Origin: a bacterium
GTDB lineage: Bacteria > JAMCPX01
Length of the DNA stretch: 6,582 nt
Assembly: GCA_027364825.1 (NCBI GenBank)
Contig: DAHXOM010000220.1
Coordinates: 1-6,582 of the forward strand
Direction of reading: 5' to 3'
Under the pieces are notes generated by a model that saw nothing but the letters and a program-made list of their open reading frames with translations, had not been told where the DNA came from and ran no database searches. Shown piece by piece: positions 1 to 6,102 of the stretch (its first letter is position 1; each line of letters opens with the position of its first letter). Both the position numbers and the translations under genes were made by a program.

Positions 1-71
1 AATTATATGCATGTCAAATATGGTGTCAGTAGCAATAAGAAATAATATTTGTAGCCGTAGCTCTGCTGATC

Positions 72-860
72 TTATTCACCAATCTGGAAGGACCGCATGG
101 ATATCGAGGCATGCTGGAAACCCTCGTAGATAAAGGTGAGGGGTTCATGCTTTTGCCGCAGGGCTATTGCGTATATCATGGGGAGGTAGTGGTCAAGGGT
201 CGGCACGGCAAGGGCATTGGCTTTGCCCATAGTATCATACTCTATAAGCCCATGGTCATTGCCGGAAAGCAGGTTTGCCTTTGCCTTTTCGTCAAACTCT
301 TTTGCCCAGCCAACCACAGGCGCATCTATGTTTGCAAAATCGATCATGCCGAGATTGTGGACTATATTTCCGCTCCCGATGATCAAAACACCTTTTTTCC
401 TGAGTTCGAAAAGCTCTTTTGCGAGCTCGTAGTGATACCGGACAGGCTTGGGGTGCCAGTCGTTAAAGTTATAGTCAAGGCTCATCTCGAAAACCGGAAT
501 CGACGCTTCCGGGTACAGGTGCCTGAGTATTGTCCATGAACCATGATCCAGCCCCCATTTCGTACTGCACCTGACATCTGCGCGTTTGACAATCTTTGTT
601 ATTGACCTGGCTGCCGCCGGTGCTCCGGGTGCCGGGTAGGTAACAGCGTAGAGTTCCTCTGGAAACCCGTAAAAATCATGAATCGTGTCGGGCTTTTCCT
701 TACAGCCCGTAAATGTCCCATCCGTAAGCCAGTGTGCGGATATCACCAATATTGCCCCGGGTTTCGGCAGATGCATCCCAAGGGCCTTCAGGCTTTCGGT
801 AAAGTCGTTCTTCAGAATGGCATTCATGGGGTTTCCATGGCCTATGAACAAAACCGGCAT
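72..860 (-). CDS. ygiD: YgiD/DODA-type class III extradiol dioxygenase family protein
   Basis: This is a cytoplasmic metalloenzyme of the LigB superfamily, close to E. coli YgiD (4,5-DOPA extradiol dioxygenase). Members cleave catechol-type rings using a metal ion and O2, but the native substrate here is unknown. Numbered from the ATG at 860, the expected metal-ligand histidines are visible: H8 (FIGHGNPMN), H43 (SAHW), H168 (GNIVHNL) and H224 (DHYLP). The GLDHGSW motif supplies H106, the usual catalytic histidine. The end, SISMRSFQIG, closely matches the YgiD C-terminus, so the protein is complete at about 262 residues. The start is uncertain. ATG 860 fits the family N-terminus and has a weak AGG five bases upstream. 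GTG 890 overlaps the vapC stop as GTGA but lacks a spaced Shine-Dalgarno. TTG 905 follows AAGGTGG. It lies directly after vapC on the same strand and may be co-transcribed. Family assignment is secure, substrate is not. Confidence 0.88.
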   Translation of the reverse strand: MPVLFIGHGNPMNAILKNDFTESLKALGMHLPKPGAILVISAHWLTDGTFTGCKEKPDTIHDFYGFPEELYAVTYPAPGAPAAARSITKIVKRADVRCSTKWGLDHGSWTILRHLYPEASIPVFEMSLDYNFNDWHPKPVRYHYELAKELFELRKKGVLIIGSGNIVHNLGMIDFANIDAPVVGWAKEFDEKAKANLLSGNDHGLIEYDTMGKANALAVPTLDHYLPMIYAIALRQKHEPLTFIYEGFQHASISMRSFQIGE

Positions 861-886
861 CAAGGCCTGTGTGTCGGTTGCCTTTT

Positions 887-1294
887 TCACTCCCCGGTTG
901 CCCAATTTACCACCTTCAATTTAGGTACACGTTTAAATTCTCTGATATTGCTTGTCACAAGGGTTACGCCAAGACTCAGGGCATGCGAAGCTATCAGCAT
1001 GTCCATGGAACCGATGGGCTTACCCTCTTTCTCAAGCTCTGTACGAATGTTTCCATAGGCTTCTGCGGCCCTCTCGTCAAAATCTACAATCTCAAGGGGT
1101 ATGAGGAATTCACTGAGTGCCTGCCGGTTTTTCTGAATGTACTGACTTTTTGCTACACCATACTGGAGTTCAGAGAGCGTAATTGCAGAAATGCCGATCT
1201 CTCCGGGAGAATGCTTTTCTAAGTGCTCCAATACTTCGGGAAACTTTTGTTTTATGATATAAATACAGGTGTCGGTATCAAGCATGAATTTCAT
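887..1294 (-). CDS. vapC: VapC-type PIN-domain ribonuclease toxin
   Basis: This is the toxin of a type II toxin-antitoxin module. VapC proteins are Mg2+-dependent endoribonucleases that cut tRNA or rRNA and are held inactive by VapB. The 135-residue length is typical. The PIN acidic residues are in place: D6 in FMLDTD, E42 in TLSELQYG and D98 in GSMDMLIA. N116 in the VTSNIREF segment sits at the fourth position, where D or N is usual. The overall pattern (GISAITLSELQYG, then GKPIGSMDMLIA, then TSNIREFKRV) resembles the enterobacterial VapC/MvpT group. The start is clear: ATG at 1294 overlaps the vapB stop as TAATG, so translation is coupled to the antitoxin. No frameshift or missing catalytic residue is seen, so the toxin is probably functional. 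The RNA target cannot be read from the sequence. Confidence 0.93.
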   Translation of the reverse strand: MKFMLDTDTCIYIIKQKFPEVLEHLEKHSPGEIGISAITLSELQYGVAKSQYIQKNRQALSEFLIPLEIVDFDERAAEAYGNIRTELEKEGKPIGSMDMLIASHALSLGVTLVTSNIREFKRVPKLKVVNWATGE

Positions 1295-1521
1295 TAAAAT
1301 GATTCTCTTTTTTGTATCTTGTGCTGCTTCCTTCCGGTCATAAAATCATCCGAAAATTTCCCGAGGCTGCTCTCCAGAGCATCCCACGAATTTTTAATTG
1401 GAATCAGCACTACGACATTGCCTGATTTTTTTATAAACACATGGTCATCTTTAAACCTGAACTCTTTTGGCAATCGAACAGCCTGGCTCTTGCCGTTGCG
1501 GAATATTCTTGCAGTCTTCAT
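1294..1521 (-). CDS. vapB: VapB-type antitoxin with AbrB/SpoVT DNA-binding fold
   Basis: This is the antitoxin of the VapBC pair. The N-terminal swapped-hairpin (SpoVT/AbrB, MazE-like) domain is recognisable from the pattern RIFRNGKSQAVRLPKEFRF near residues 5-23, which binds operator DNA. The C-terminal part (SWDALESSLGKFSDDFM and the final RESF) matches the toxin-binding tail of the enterobacterial VapB group. The start is set at ATG 1521, giving 75 residues: AAGGAG at 1529-1534 is seven bases upstream of it. The upstream TTG at 1527 would sit only one base from that Shine-Dalgarno. The stop overlaps the vapC ATG by one base. A perfect inverted repeat lies just upstream of the Shine-Dalgarno, which fits negative autoregulation by the VapBC complex. 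Identification is firm. Confidence 0.92.
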   Translation of the reverse strand: MKTARIFRNGKSQAVRLPKEFRFKDDHVFIKKSGNVVVLIPIKNSWDALESSLGKFSDDFMTGRKQHKIQKRESF

Positions 1522-1536
1522 TATCAATCTCCTTAG

Positions 1537-1557
1537 GTATATATTTTTAATATATAC
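1537..1557. promoter_or_regulatory. Perfect 9-bp inverted repeat, probable VapBC operator
   Basis: GTATATATT (1537-1545) and AATATATAC (1549-1557) are perfect inverted copies separated by TTT. The repeat begins two bases upstream of the vapB Shine-Dalgarno and covers the candidate -10 element. VapB-family antitoxins bind palindromes in their own promoters, so this is the expected operator. The location and symmetry are seen directly; binding is inferred. Confidence 0.65.
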
Positions 1558-1576
1558 TTTTTTGTAAGTATTGCAA
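1549..1576 (-). promoter_or_regulatory. Candidate sigma70-like promoter of vapBC
   Basis: Read on the minus strand, TTGCAA (1571-1576) and TATATT (1549-1554) are separated by 16 bases. Transcription would start about 20 bases upstream of the vapB ATG. The -10 hexamer lies inside one arm of the inverted repeat, so repressor binding would block polymerase. The region is AT-rich and other -10 matches are possible. Confidence 0.45.
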
Positions 1577-1600
1577 GGATTAAAATAGTTTGGACATTGG

Positions 1601-2251
1601 TTAAGATACGGCGCCTATAAGTATCCACGACACATGGTGATGGGTCTCTCCGTTCGATCGGGGTTCGGTATATTGCTGTTCATAAAGTTCTTGTATGTCC
1701 AGAAATCCGAAGTCTTGCATGAACTCTTCCCTCGTACAAAAATGGAGGTACTTCTCGTCTTTAAAAGAGTTTGTTTCTCCCGCGATCTGCTCACCTTTGC
1801 CGTAATGCTCGGGGTCCCTTGTGGAAAGGGCTGAAAGGAACAGCAGCCCTTCCGGCCTTAACGCCTTTTTGGCAGCATTCCTAAATGCATCCCTCTCCTG
1901 CAAATGCAGGATCTGATAGACATTCGAGGCAAAAACAATATCATATTTGTCTCCTCCCAATGATGAAAAAGCGATGGATTGAAACATAATATTGTGTTTT
2001 TTTGTTTTTATGACCGTGTTCATTGCAATCTCTATTGCCTTTTCAGAGACATCTATCCCGAGCACATCGCATTTGAGATTGTCCGAAAGATAGAATGCGT
2101 CCCTGCCGTAGCCGCAACCAATATCCAGCAGCGTATAGTTTTCCTTATCCTTTTTGTTCTTTTTAAGGTATTGCACTGCGGCTTTTGCAAGCTCACTGGG
2201 ATTTTCTCCCCATATCCGTCCCGACTTTTCATAATCCCTGTTCCATGACAT
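1601..2251 (-). CDS. Class I SAM-dependent methyltransferase, substrate unknown
   Basis: This is a complete 216-residue Rossmann-fold methyltransferase. Motif I is LLDIGCGYGRDAFYL (41-55), the glycine-rich S-adenosylmethionine loop. The acidic ribose-binding residue D67 is in GIDVSEKAIEIA. The DKYDIVFASNVYQILHL segment (101-117) and LRPEGLLFLSALS (131-143) match motifs of the broad Methyltransf_25/TehB-like small-molecule group. The C-terminus has an unusual histidine cluster, GETHHHVSWILIG, near residues 201-213. ATG 2251 is supported by GGGAG seven bases upstream. The gene lies 44 bases downstream of the acyl-CoA ligase on the same strand, with no terminator seen between them, so it may be the last gene of that operon. 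The fold is secure; the substrate cannot be assigned, and a tellurite-resistance role as in TehB would be speculation. Confidence 0.85.
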   Translation of the reverse strand: MSWNRDYEKSGRIWGENPSELAKAAVQYLKKNKKDKENYTLLDIGCGYGRDAFYLSDNLKCDVLGIDVSEKAIEIAMNTVIKTKKHNIMFQSIAFSSLGGDKYDIVFASNVYQILHLQERDAFRNAAKKALRPEGLLFLSALSTRDPEHYGKGEQIAGETNSFKDEKYLHFCTREEFMQDFGFLDIQELYEQQYTEPRSNGETHHHVSWILIGAVS

Positions 2252-2295
2252 ACTATTTCTCCCGTTTCCTTTTGTGGATTGATAGCAGGGTATGC

Positions 2296-3861
2296 CTATT
2301 TTTTTGCGGCAAACTTCTTTGAAAGGTCAATCCCATGTTCCTTGGCATACTGCTCGATGATCTTATTCTTCTGTATTTTGCCTGTTGCTGTTTTGGGGAA
2401 GGCATCCGTAATAACAAACTTCTTCGGTATCTTGTAATCTGCTATCTTTTCTTTCAAAAAGCCCACGAGTTCCTGCTCTGTTATCTGCATGCCCTGTTTC
2501 GGAACAATAAACCCGAACACCTCTTCTCCCCACTTGGGGTCCGGTATGCCGACGACTGCTGCATCCTGTACCTTCTGATGTTTGTATAAAACCTCTTCTA
2601 TCTCTTTCGGATAGATGTTTTCGCCGCCGCGTATGATCATCTCTTTTTTCCTGCCGATGATGTAGATATATCCTTCCTCGTCTTTGTAACCGAGATCTCC
2701 GGTATGCAGCCATCCGTCCTTTATCGTGGCTGCCGTGGCCTCGGGGTTCTTGTAATATCCTGCCATGACAACGTCGCCCTTGATACAGATCTCTCCGATC
2801 TGTCCCTGCGGCAGTTCTTTGTTGTTCTCATCAAGGATCCTCGCATCCTGGCCGTTGAGCGCCTTGCCGATAGAACCGATCTTCCTTTTGCCCTTCAGGG
2901 GATTAATGATGCTGGCGCAGGTCGCCTCTGAAAGACCGTAGCCTTCGAGGATAAATGCCTTATATTTTTTTTCGAATGTGTTGAATACCTCGACCGGCAT
3001 AGGTGCTGCACCGCATATAACAAACCTCAGGGAGGAAAGGTCGTACTTCTCTGCATCGGGCAGGCTGTTGAGTATTGCATAGACCGTCGGTACACCGCTG
3101 AATGTCGAGGGCTTGTACTTATCGATTGCCGGCAGGAAATCCTTTGGTGAAAATCCTTCCATCAGGACAAAACTTGCACCTGCGTACATCGGTGCGAGCA
3201 CGGTTACGACCTGTGCGTTACAGTGGAACAGGGGCAGTATCAGCATGGCCCTGTCCTTTTCGGTAAAATCAGCTGCCTCCGCAATCTGGTGGGCATTCGC
3301 AATGTAGTTGTGATGCGTGTCGATGACACCCTTGGGATAGCCGGTTGTGCCGGAGGTATAGATGAATGACGCATAATCGTACTCGTCGACAGCGATATCC
3401 GGTTCCGAAGGGTTTGCGGACATAACATCTTCGAATGGGATTATGCCTGCTCTCTCTTTTGGATCTATGACAATGATATGCTTCAACAGGGGCATTTCAC
3501 CCTTCATCTTCGTTACGGTGTCCTGGAATGCACCGGTCGTTATCAGCGTGCCCGCCTCGGAATTATTGATAATGTATTTTATCTCGTCCGGCTTGAACTG
3601 GATATTGATCGGGACCATAACAGCCCCGGTCTTCATCAGTGCAAACCATGCATAGATAAACTCCGGCCTGTTTGGTATGAGCATGGTTACCCTGTCGCCC
3701 TTTTTAAGGCCGAGAGACATCAGGCCGTTGCCTATCCTATTGGCTGTATCATCCAGTTCCCGCAGGGTTTTGGTTGTGTCCTTATAATACATGAATGCCT
3801 TATCAGGCATTGCTTTGGCCTGGCCGGACAGCATCTCTTTTACGGTTTTGAATTTGTACAT
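2296..3861 (-). CDS. AMP-forming acyl-CoA ligase (FadD-like)
   Basis: This enzyme of the ANL adenylating superfamily activates a carboxylic acid, probably a fatty acid, to acyl-CoA through an acyl-adenylate, consuming ATP and CoA in the cytoplasm. Numbered from ATG 3861 (521 residues), it has the P-loop motif YTSGTTGYPKG (168-178), GYGLSE (307-312), the TGD motif (387-389), GRKKEMIIRGGENIYP (403-418) at the hinge into the C-terminal domain, and the catalytic lysine K495 in TATGKIQK. All motifs are intact and length is normal for the family. ATG 3861 is preferred because TTAGGAG lies just upstream and overlaps the TAG stop of the lipase. The in-frame ATG at 3891 lacks a ribosome binding site and would overlap the lipase by 22 bases. 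The gap to the lipase is eight bases, indicating one operon. Long- or medium-chain acids are likely substrates; aromatic acids cannot be excluded. Confidence 0.92.
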   Translation of the reverse strand: MYKFKTVKEMLSGQAKAMPDKAFMYYKDTTKTLRELDDTANRIGNGLMSLGLKKGDRVTMLIPNRPEFIYAWFALMKTGAVMVPINIQFKPDEIKYIINNSEAGTLITTGAFQDTVTKMKGEMPLLKHIIVIDPKERAGIIPFEDVMSANPSEPDIAVDEYDYASFIYTSGTTGYPKGVIDTHHNYIANAHQIAEAADFTEKDRAMLILPLFHCNAQVVTVLAPMYAGASFVLMEGFSPKDFLPAIDKYKPSTFSGVPTVYAILNSLPDAEKYDLSSLRFVICGAAPMPVEVFNTFEKKYKAFILEGYGLSEATCASIINPLKGKRKIGSIGKALNGQDARILDENNKELPQGQIGEICIKGDVVMAGYYKNPEATAATIKDGWLHTGDLGYKDEEGYIYIIGRKKEMIIRGGENIYPKEIEEVLYKHQKVQDAAVVGIPDPKWGEEVFGFIVPKQGMQITEQELVGFLKEKIADYKIPKKFVITDAFPKTATGKIQKNKIIEQYAKEHGIDLSKKFAAKK

Positions 3862-3869
3862 GATTTCTC

Positions 3870-4694
3870 CTAAGCCCTCTTGTTCAGCCATTCTGCCATA
3901 TCGGAAAGCGGTTTCTGCTTTTCGACTTCGTTATATACCTCGTGATAATAACCCTCATACAGTTTATAGGTTTTGTCCTTGGAACCGGCTTTTTCGAAAA
4001 ACTCCCTTGACGATCTCGGGTTGGTCAGTGCATCCGCACTGCCGTGCAGTATGAAACACGGCATGGACAATTTACCTGCATTCTCGTTTGTGTCCTGCAT
4101 CGCCTTTACCATTTCAACGTACCACCGCGCACTGACCTTGGAATGCACAAGGGGATCATTATTGTAGGCATCGACAACGGCCTTATCATGCGAAAGCTTA
4201 CTCGTATCTATCTCATTGTTCATCGACAGACCCGGCGCAAGATTGGCGACAAGCCTGCCGATTACATCTTTTATCTTCGGTACCTGCACGTTTACCCCGA
4301 GTAAAGGGCCCGATGCTACAACACCTGACACACCTTCCGGCCTGTAGATTGCATATCGCAGGGCGACGAGGCCTCCCATACTGTGGCCGAGGATGAACGT
4401 TTTCCCCTGGACATGTCCCTTCATCTCATTTCTGAGCGTATCCACATCATCGAGGTATTCATCAAACCGCATCACATGCCCCCTCTTGCCACCTGATTTG
4501 CCGTGGCCCCTGAGGTCCAGGAGGAAGAGGTTGTACTCTTTCAGTGTGTTGGTAACGTTTCCATACCTGCCGAGGTGTTCTCCGAGTCCGTGCACTATGA
4601 AAACAGACGCCTTCGGTTTATCAGCAAGTATGTATTTGTAGAATATCTCTGTATTGTCTTTGGATTTTATCATGCCCTCTTTGTTTGTAGTCAT
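3870..4694 (-). CDS. Monoacylglycerol lipase/lysophospholipase-like alpha/beta hydrolase
   Basis: This 274-residue serine hydrolase is of the Hydrolase_4 (PldB/monoacylglycerol lipase) type. Visible elements in order are the oxyanion-hole segment VHGLGEHLGRYG (34-45), DLRGHGKSGG (60-69), the nucleophile elbow GHSMGG with S105, the acidic residue D221 in LHGSADALT, and the catalytic histidine H251 in YYHEVYNE. This is a complete triad. No signal peptide is seen, so it probably acts inside the cell on monoglycerides or lysophospholipids, releasing a fatty acid. ATG 4694 has a strong AGGAGG (4701-4706) six bases upstream. The next gene, an acyl-CoA ligase, starts eight bases after this one, which fits a release-then-activate pathway. 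The start codon overlaps the TGA of a possible 19-codon small ORF as ATGA. Family is firm; exact lipid substrate is inferred. Confidence 0.9.
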   Translation of the reverse strand: MTTNKEGMIKSKDNTEIFYKYILADKPKASVFIVHGLGEHLGRYGNVTNTLKEYNLFLLDLRGHGKSGGKRGHVMRFDEYLDDVDTLRNEMKGHVQGKTFILGHSMGGLVALRYAIYRPEGVSGVVASGPLLGVNVQVPKIKDVIGRLVANLAPGLSMNNEIDTSKLSHDKAVVDAYNNDPLVHSKVSARWYVEMVKAMQDTNENAGKLSMPCFILHGSADALTNPRSSREFFEKAGSKDKTYKLYEGYYHEVYNEVEKQKPLSDMAEWLNKRA

Positions 4695-4750
4695 AATACG
4701 CCTCCTGCCAGCTTTGGACTGGTGACCCGATCCTGAAAGGATTTTTTCAT
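4691..4750 (-). CDS. Possible 19-residue small ORF coupled to the lipase gene
   Basis: A short ORF encodes MKKSFQDRVTSPKLAGGVL. It has an excellent Shine-Dalgarno, AAGGAGG (4756-4762), five bases before its ATG at 4750. It begins 14 bases after the stop of the ACT-domain gene. Its TGA overlaps the lipase ATG as ATGA, and the lipase Shine-Dalgarno AGGAGG lies inside its Ala-Gly-Gly codons 15-17. It is not in frame with the lipase, so it is not an N-terminal extension. The arrangement suits translational coupling or a leader peptide. The peptide is not recognised and has no run of a single amino acid that would indicate attenuation. It may also be a chance ORF, since its length allows no statistical claim. 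Confidence 0.4.
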   Translation of the reverse strand: MKKSFQDRVTSPKLAGGVL

Positions 4751-4764
4751 AAAACCCTCCTTTT

Positions 4765-5190
4765 TTATTTTAATAGCTCTTCTGTAGATAAAACCGGTAT
4801 ATGCGCATCTGACAGCGCTTTTTGTGCAGACTCGTTATTGTCAAACCGGAATACGAGAATGGCCTGTTCATGGGGACTTGCGGCATACGAGTAAAGGTAC
4901 TCTATATCGATGTTTTGCTTTTCAAGTATGGACAATACGTTGAACAGACTGCCGGGCTTGTTTTCGATCCTGACTGCAACGACGTCCGTGGTCCTGGTTG
5001 TAAACCCGCCGTCCTTGAGTATCTTCAGGGCGATCTGGTTATTATCCGTGATCATCCGTACAACACCGAAGTCCGGTGTATCGGCAATGGTAATGGCCTT
5101 TATATCGATGCGGGCATCCTTGAGTAATTTGGTGATTTCCCTCAGTCTGCCCCTGGTGTTTTCTATAAAAACGGATATCTGCTGTGCCAT
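4765..5190 (-). CDS. Tandem ACT-domain protein, putative amino-acid-binding regulator
   Basis: The protein is 141 residues and consists almost entirely of two ACT domains. The first (about 4-65) shows FIENTRGRLREITKLLKDARIDI, and the second (about 71-138) shows the classic ENKPGSLFNVLSILEKQNIDIEYLYSYA pattern. ACT domains bind amino acids or similar small ligands at domain interfaces. No catalytic or DNA-binding domain is attached, so the protein probably controls a partner by contact. Stand-alone tandem-ACT genes of this kind are often found beside CoA ligases such as phenylacetate-CoA ligase in anaerobes and archaea; here an acyl-CoA ligase lies two genes downstream. ATG 5190 is preceded by GGGAGG at 5195-5200. 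It appears to be the first gene of the cluster and is divergent from apt. The family is certain; ligand and target are unknown. Confidence 0.88.
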   Translation of the reverse strand: MAQQISVFIENTRGRLREITKLLKDARIDIKAITIADTPDFGVVRMITDNNQIALKILKDGGFTTRTTDVVAVRIENKPGSLFNVLSILEKQNIDIEYLYSYAASPHEQAILVFRFDNNESAQKALSDAHIPVLSTEELLK

Positions 5191-5207
5191 AAAACCTCCC
5201 TTGCTTC

Positions 5208-5236
5208 TGTATAGGATAAAAGCAGAACGAATTCAA
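5208..5236 (-). promoter_or_regulatory. Candidate sigma70-like promoter of the ACT-lipase-ligase cluster
   Basis: On the minus strand TTGAAT (5231-5236) and TATACA (5208-5213) are spaced by exactly 17 bases, each matching four of six consensus positions. The predicted start near 5201 would leave a leader of only about ten bases, just including the Shine-Dalgarno. That is short, so the call is tentative. Confidence 0.35.
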
Positions 5237-5292
5237 GTAAGCGGATACTGCAAAAATAAACTTCAGCCCCTGCACCCTGACAAACTTCCTTA

Positions 5293-5332
5293 TTGCATTT
5301 TATTTGGTTCTGAGCTTTAAATTTTATATACT
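5293..5332 (+). promoter_or_regulatory. Candidate promoter region of apt
   Basis: Two overlapping weak sigma70-like pairs are visible, each with a 17-base spacer: TTGCAT (5293-5298) with TTTAAA (5316-5321), and TTGGTT (5304-5309) with TATACT (5327-5332). The first gives a more usual distance to the AGGAGG at 5338-5343. Neither is strong, and the AT-rich sequence makes chance matches likely. Confidence 0.3.
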
Positions 5333-5349
5333 TTATGAGGAGGTTGAGC

Positions 5350-5874
5350 ATGGAAGAATTTGATCTGAAAAAGGCTATACGGGAGATACCGGATTTTCCG
5401 AAGAAGGGCATACTATTTTACGATATTACAACACTTCTGAAAGACGCAAAGTCTTTTCAGCGTACCGTAGATATATTCGGCAACAGATATATTGACCGGG
5501 ACATAGACGTTATACTTGCCATAGATGCACGGGGTTTCATCATAGGTTCCGCACTTGCGTACAAACTCGGCAAAGGCATTATCCTGGTAAGAAAAACGGG
5601 AAAGCTTCCGTATAAGACGGTCAAGGCAAGCTATAAGCTCGAGTATGGCGTCGATGAGATTGAGATGCACAAGGACTCTATTAAAAAGGGCGACAAGGTC
5701 CTCATCGTTGACGATCTTCTCGCCACAGGGGGAACAGCTTCGGCCGCTGTCCAGCTCGTAAAAAAATCCGGCGGAAAGGTCGTTGAATGTGCATTTGTAA
5801 TAGAGCTGCTCGGGTTAAAAGGCAGGGACAGGATAAAACCACACCCCGTATTCTCCTTGATACAGTACAAATGA
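5350..5874 (+). CDS. apt: Adenine phosphoribosyltransferase
   Basis: This purine-salvage enzyme converts adenine and PRPP to AMP and pyrophosphate in the cytoplasm. The 174-residue length is normal. The family N-terminal pattern IREIPDFPKKGILFYDIT (10-27) is present, as are DARGFIIGSALAY (59-71), the flexible-loop segment RKTGKLPY (81-88), and the PRPP-binding motif VLIVDDLLATGGTA (117-130) with D121 and D122. The start is ATG 5350: AGGAGG at 5338-5343 is six bases upstream. The in-frame ATG at 5335 has no ribosome binding site and would place that AGGAGG inside the gene. It is the only plus-strand gene here, divergent from the ACT-domain gene, and is followed eight bases later by a strong hairpin, so it is probably monocistronic. 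Identification is very secure. Confidence 0.97.
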   Translation: MEEFDLKKAIREIPDFPKKGILFYDITTLLKDAKSFQRTVDIFGNRYIDRDIDVILAIDARGFIIGSALAYKLGKGIILVRKTGKLPYKTVKASYKLEYGVDEIEMHKDSIKKGDKVLIVDDLLATGGTASAAVQLVKKSGGKVVECAFVIELLGLKGRDRIKPHPVFSLIQYK

Positions 5875-5881
5875 GCTAAAT

Positions 5882-5916
5882 TAAGGGCGGCTTTGAAAAT
5901 TACAACGCCGCCCTTA
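5882..5916. terminator. GC-rich hairpin terminating apt, possibly bidirectional
   Basis: TAAGGGCGGC (5882-5891) pairs perfectly with GCCGCCCTTA (5907-5916). Three further TTG/CAA pairs follow inside after one mismatch, closing on a loop of seven bases. It begins eight bases after the apt stop. The plus-strand sequence after it (TATACCCTTAATT) lacks a long U tract, and the other side is only moderately T-rich, so termination efficiency is uncertain. It may also stop minus-strand transcripts coming from 6084. Confidence 0.7.
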
Positions 5917-6102
5917 TACCCTTAATTCATACATTCTCAGTTCCACGTCCAGGTTAAGCCTTGTTTGTATTATTTCCTGGGTTATATCCGCTGACTTGAT
6001 CTCTATCAGTTCATCTATAGTCTTGAGGATTATTTCTACCACATCCTTCGGTACACAGGTAAAGTAAAAAAGTCTTTTTATGGTTAAGCAGCTTTTGTCT
6101 TA
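5914..6102 (-). pseudogene. Unrecognised open frame without a good start; gene remnant or small protein
   Basis: This minus-strand frame is open for 62 codons between stops and ends in TAA at 5914-5916. The translated text looks like real protein: it includes VPKDVVEIILKTIDELIE and ends DITQEIIQTRLNLDVELRMY followed by ELRV, a helix-like, charged sequence. The only conventional upstream start is GTG at 6042 (42 residues), with GAAGG too close to serve as a normal Shine-Dalgarno. The first part overlaps the end of the CopG-type antitoxin in a different frame. The stop codon lies inside the apt terminator stem. I do not recognise the family. It could be the 3' remnant of a deleted gene, a genuine small protein with a weak start, or chance. 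Confidence 0.35.

Noticed and set aside
1..71. Possible terminator or small gene downstream of the dioxygenase-family gene
   Set aside because: No stable GC-rich hairpin with a T tract and no ORF with a ribosome binding site is visible; the segment is also cut by the window edge.
111..539. A 142-codon plus-strand open frame opposite the dioxygenase-family gene
   Set aside because: It lies entirely antisense to a well-supported YgiD homologue, resembles no known protein and has no ribosome binding site.
2363..2713. A minus-strand 116-codon frame inside the acyl-CoA ligase
   Set aside because: It is an arginine-rich out-of-frame reading of the ligase C-terminal domain, whose motifs are all intact in the main frame.
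3862..3891. Ten-residue N-terminal extension of the acyl-CoA ligase
   Set aside because: The upstream ATG has no Shine-Dalgarno and would overlap the lipase, whereas ATG 3861 has AGGAG at good spacing.
5335..5349. Five-residue N-terminal extension of apt
   Set aside because: The AGGAGG at 5338-5343 is correctly placed for ATG 5350 and would be inside the gene if ATG 5335 were used.
5191..5349. Riboswitch or other structured leader between the ACT gene and apt
   Set aside because: No recognisable purine-riboswitch core or terminator/antiterminator pairing was found; only weak promoter-like hexamers are present.
6066..6080. AAAAAG-T-CTTTTT palindrome as a terminator after the antitoxin
   Set aside because: The one-base centre cannot form a stable hairpin loop, and the sequence is low-complexity A/T with almost no GC in the stem.
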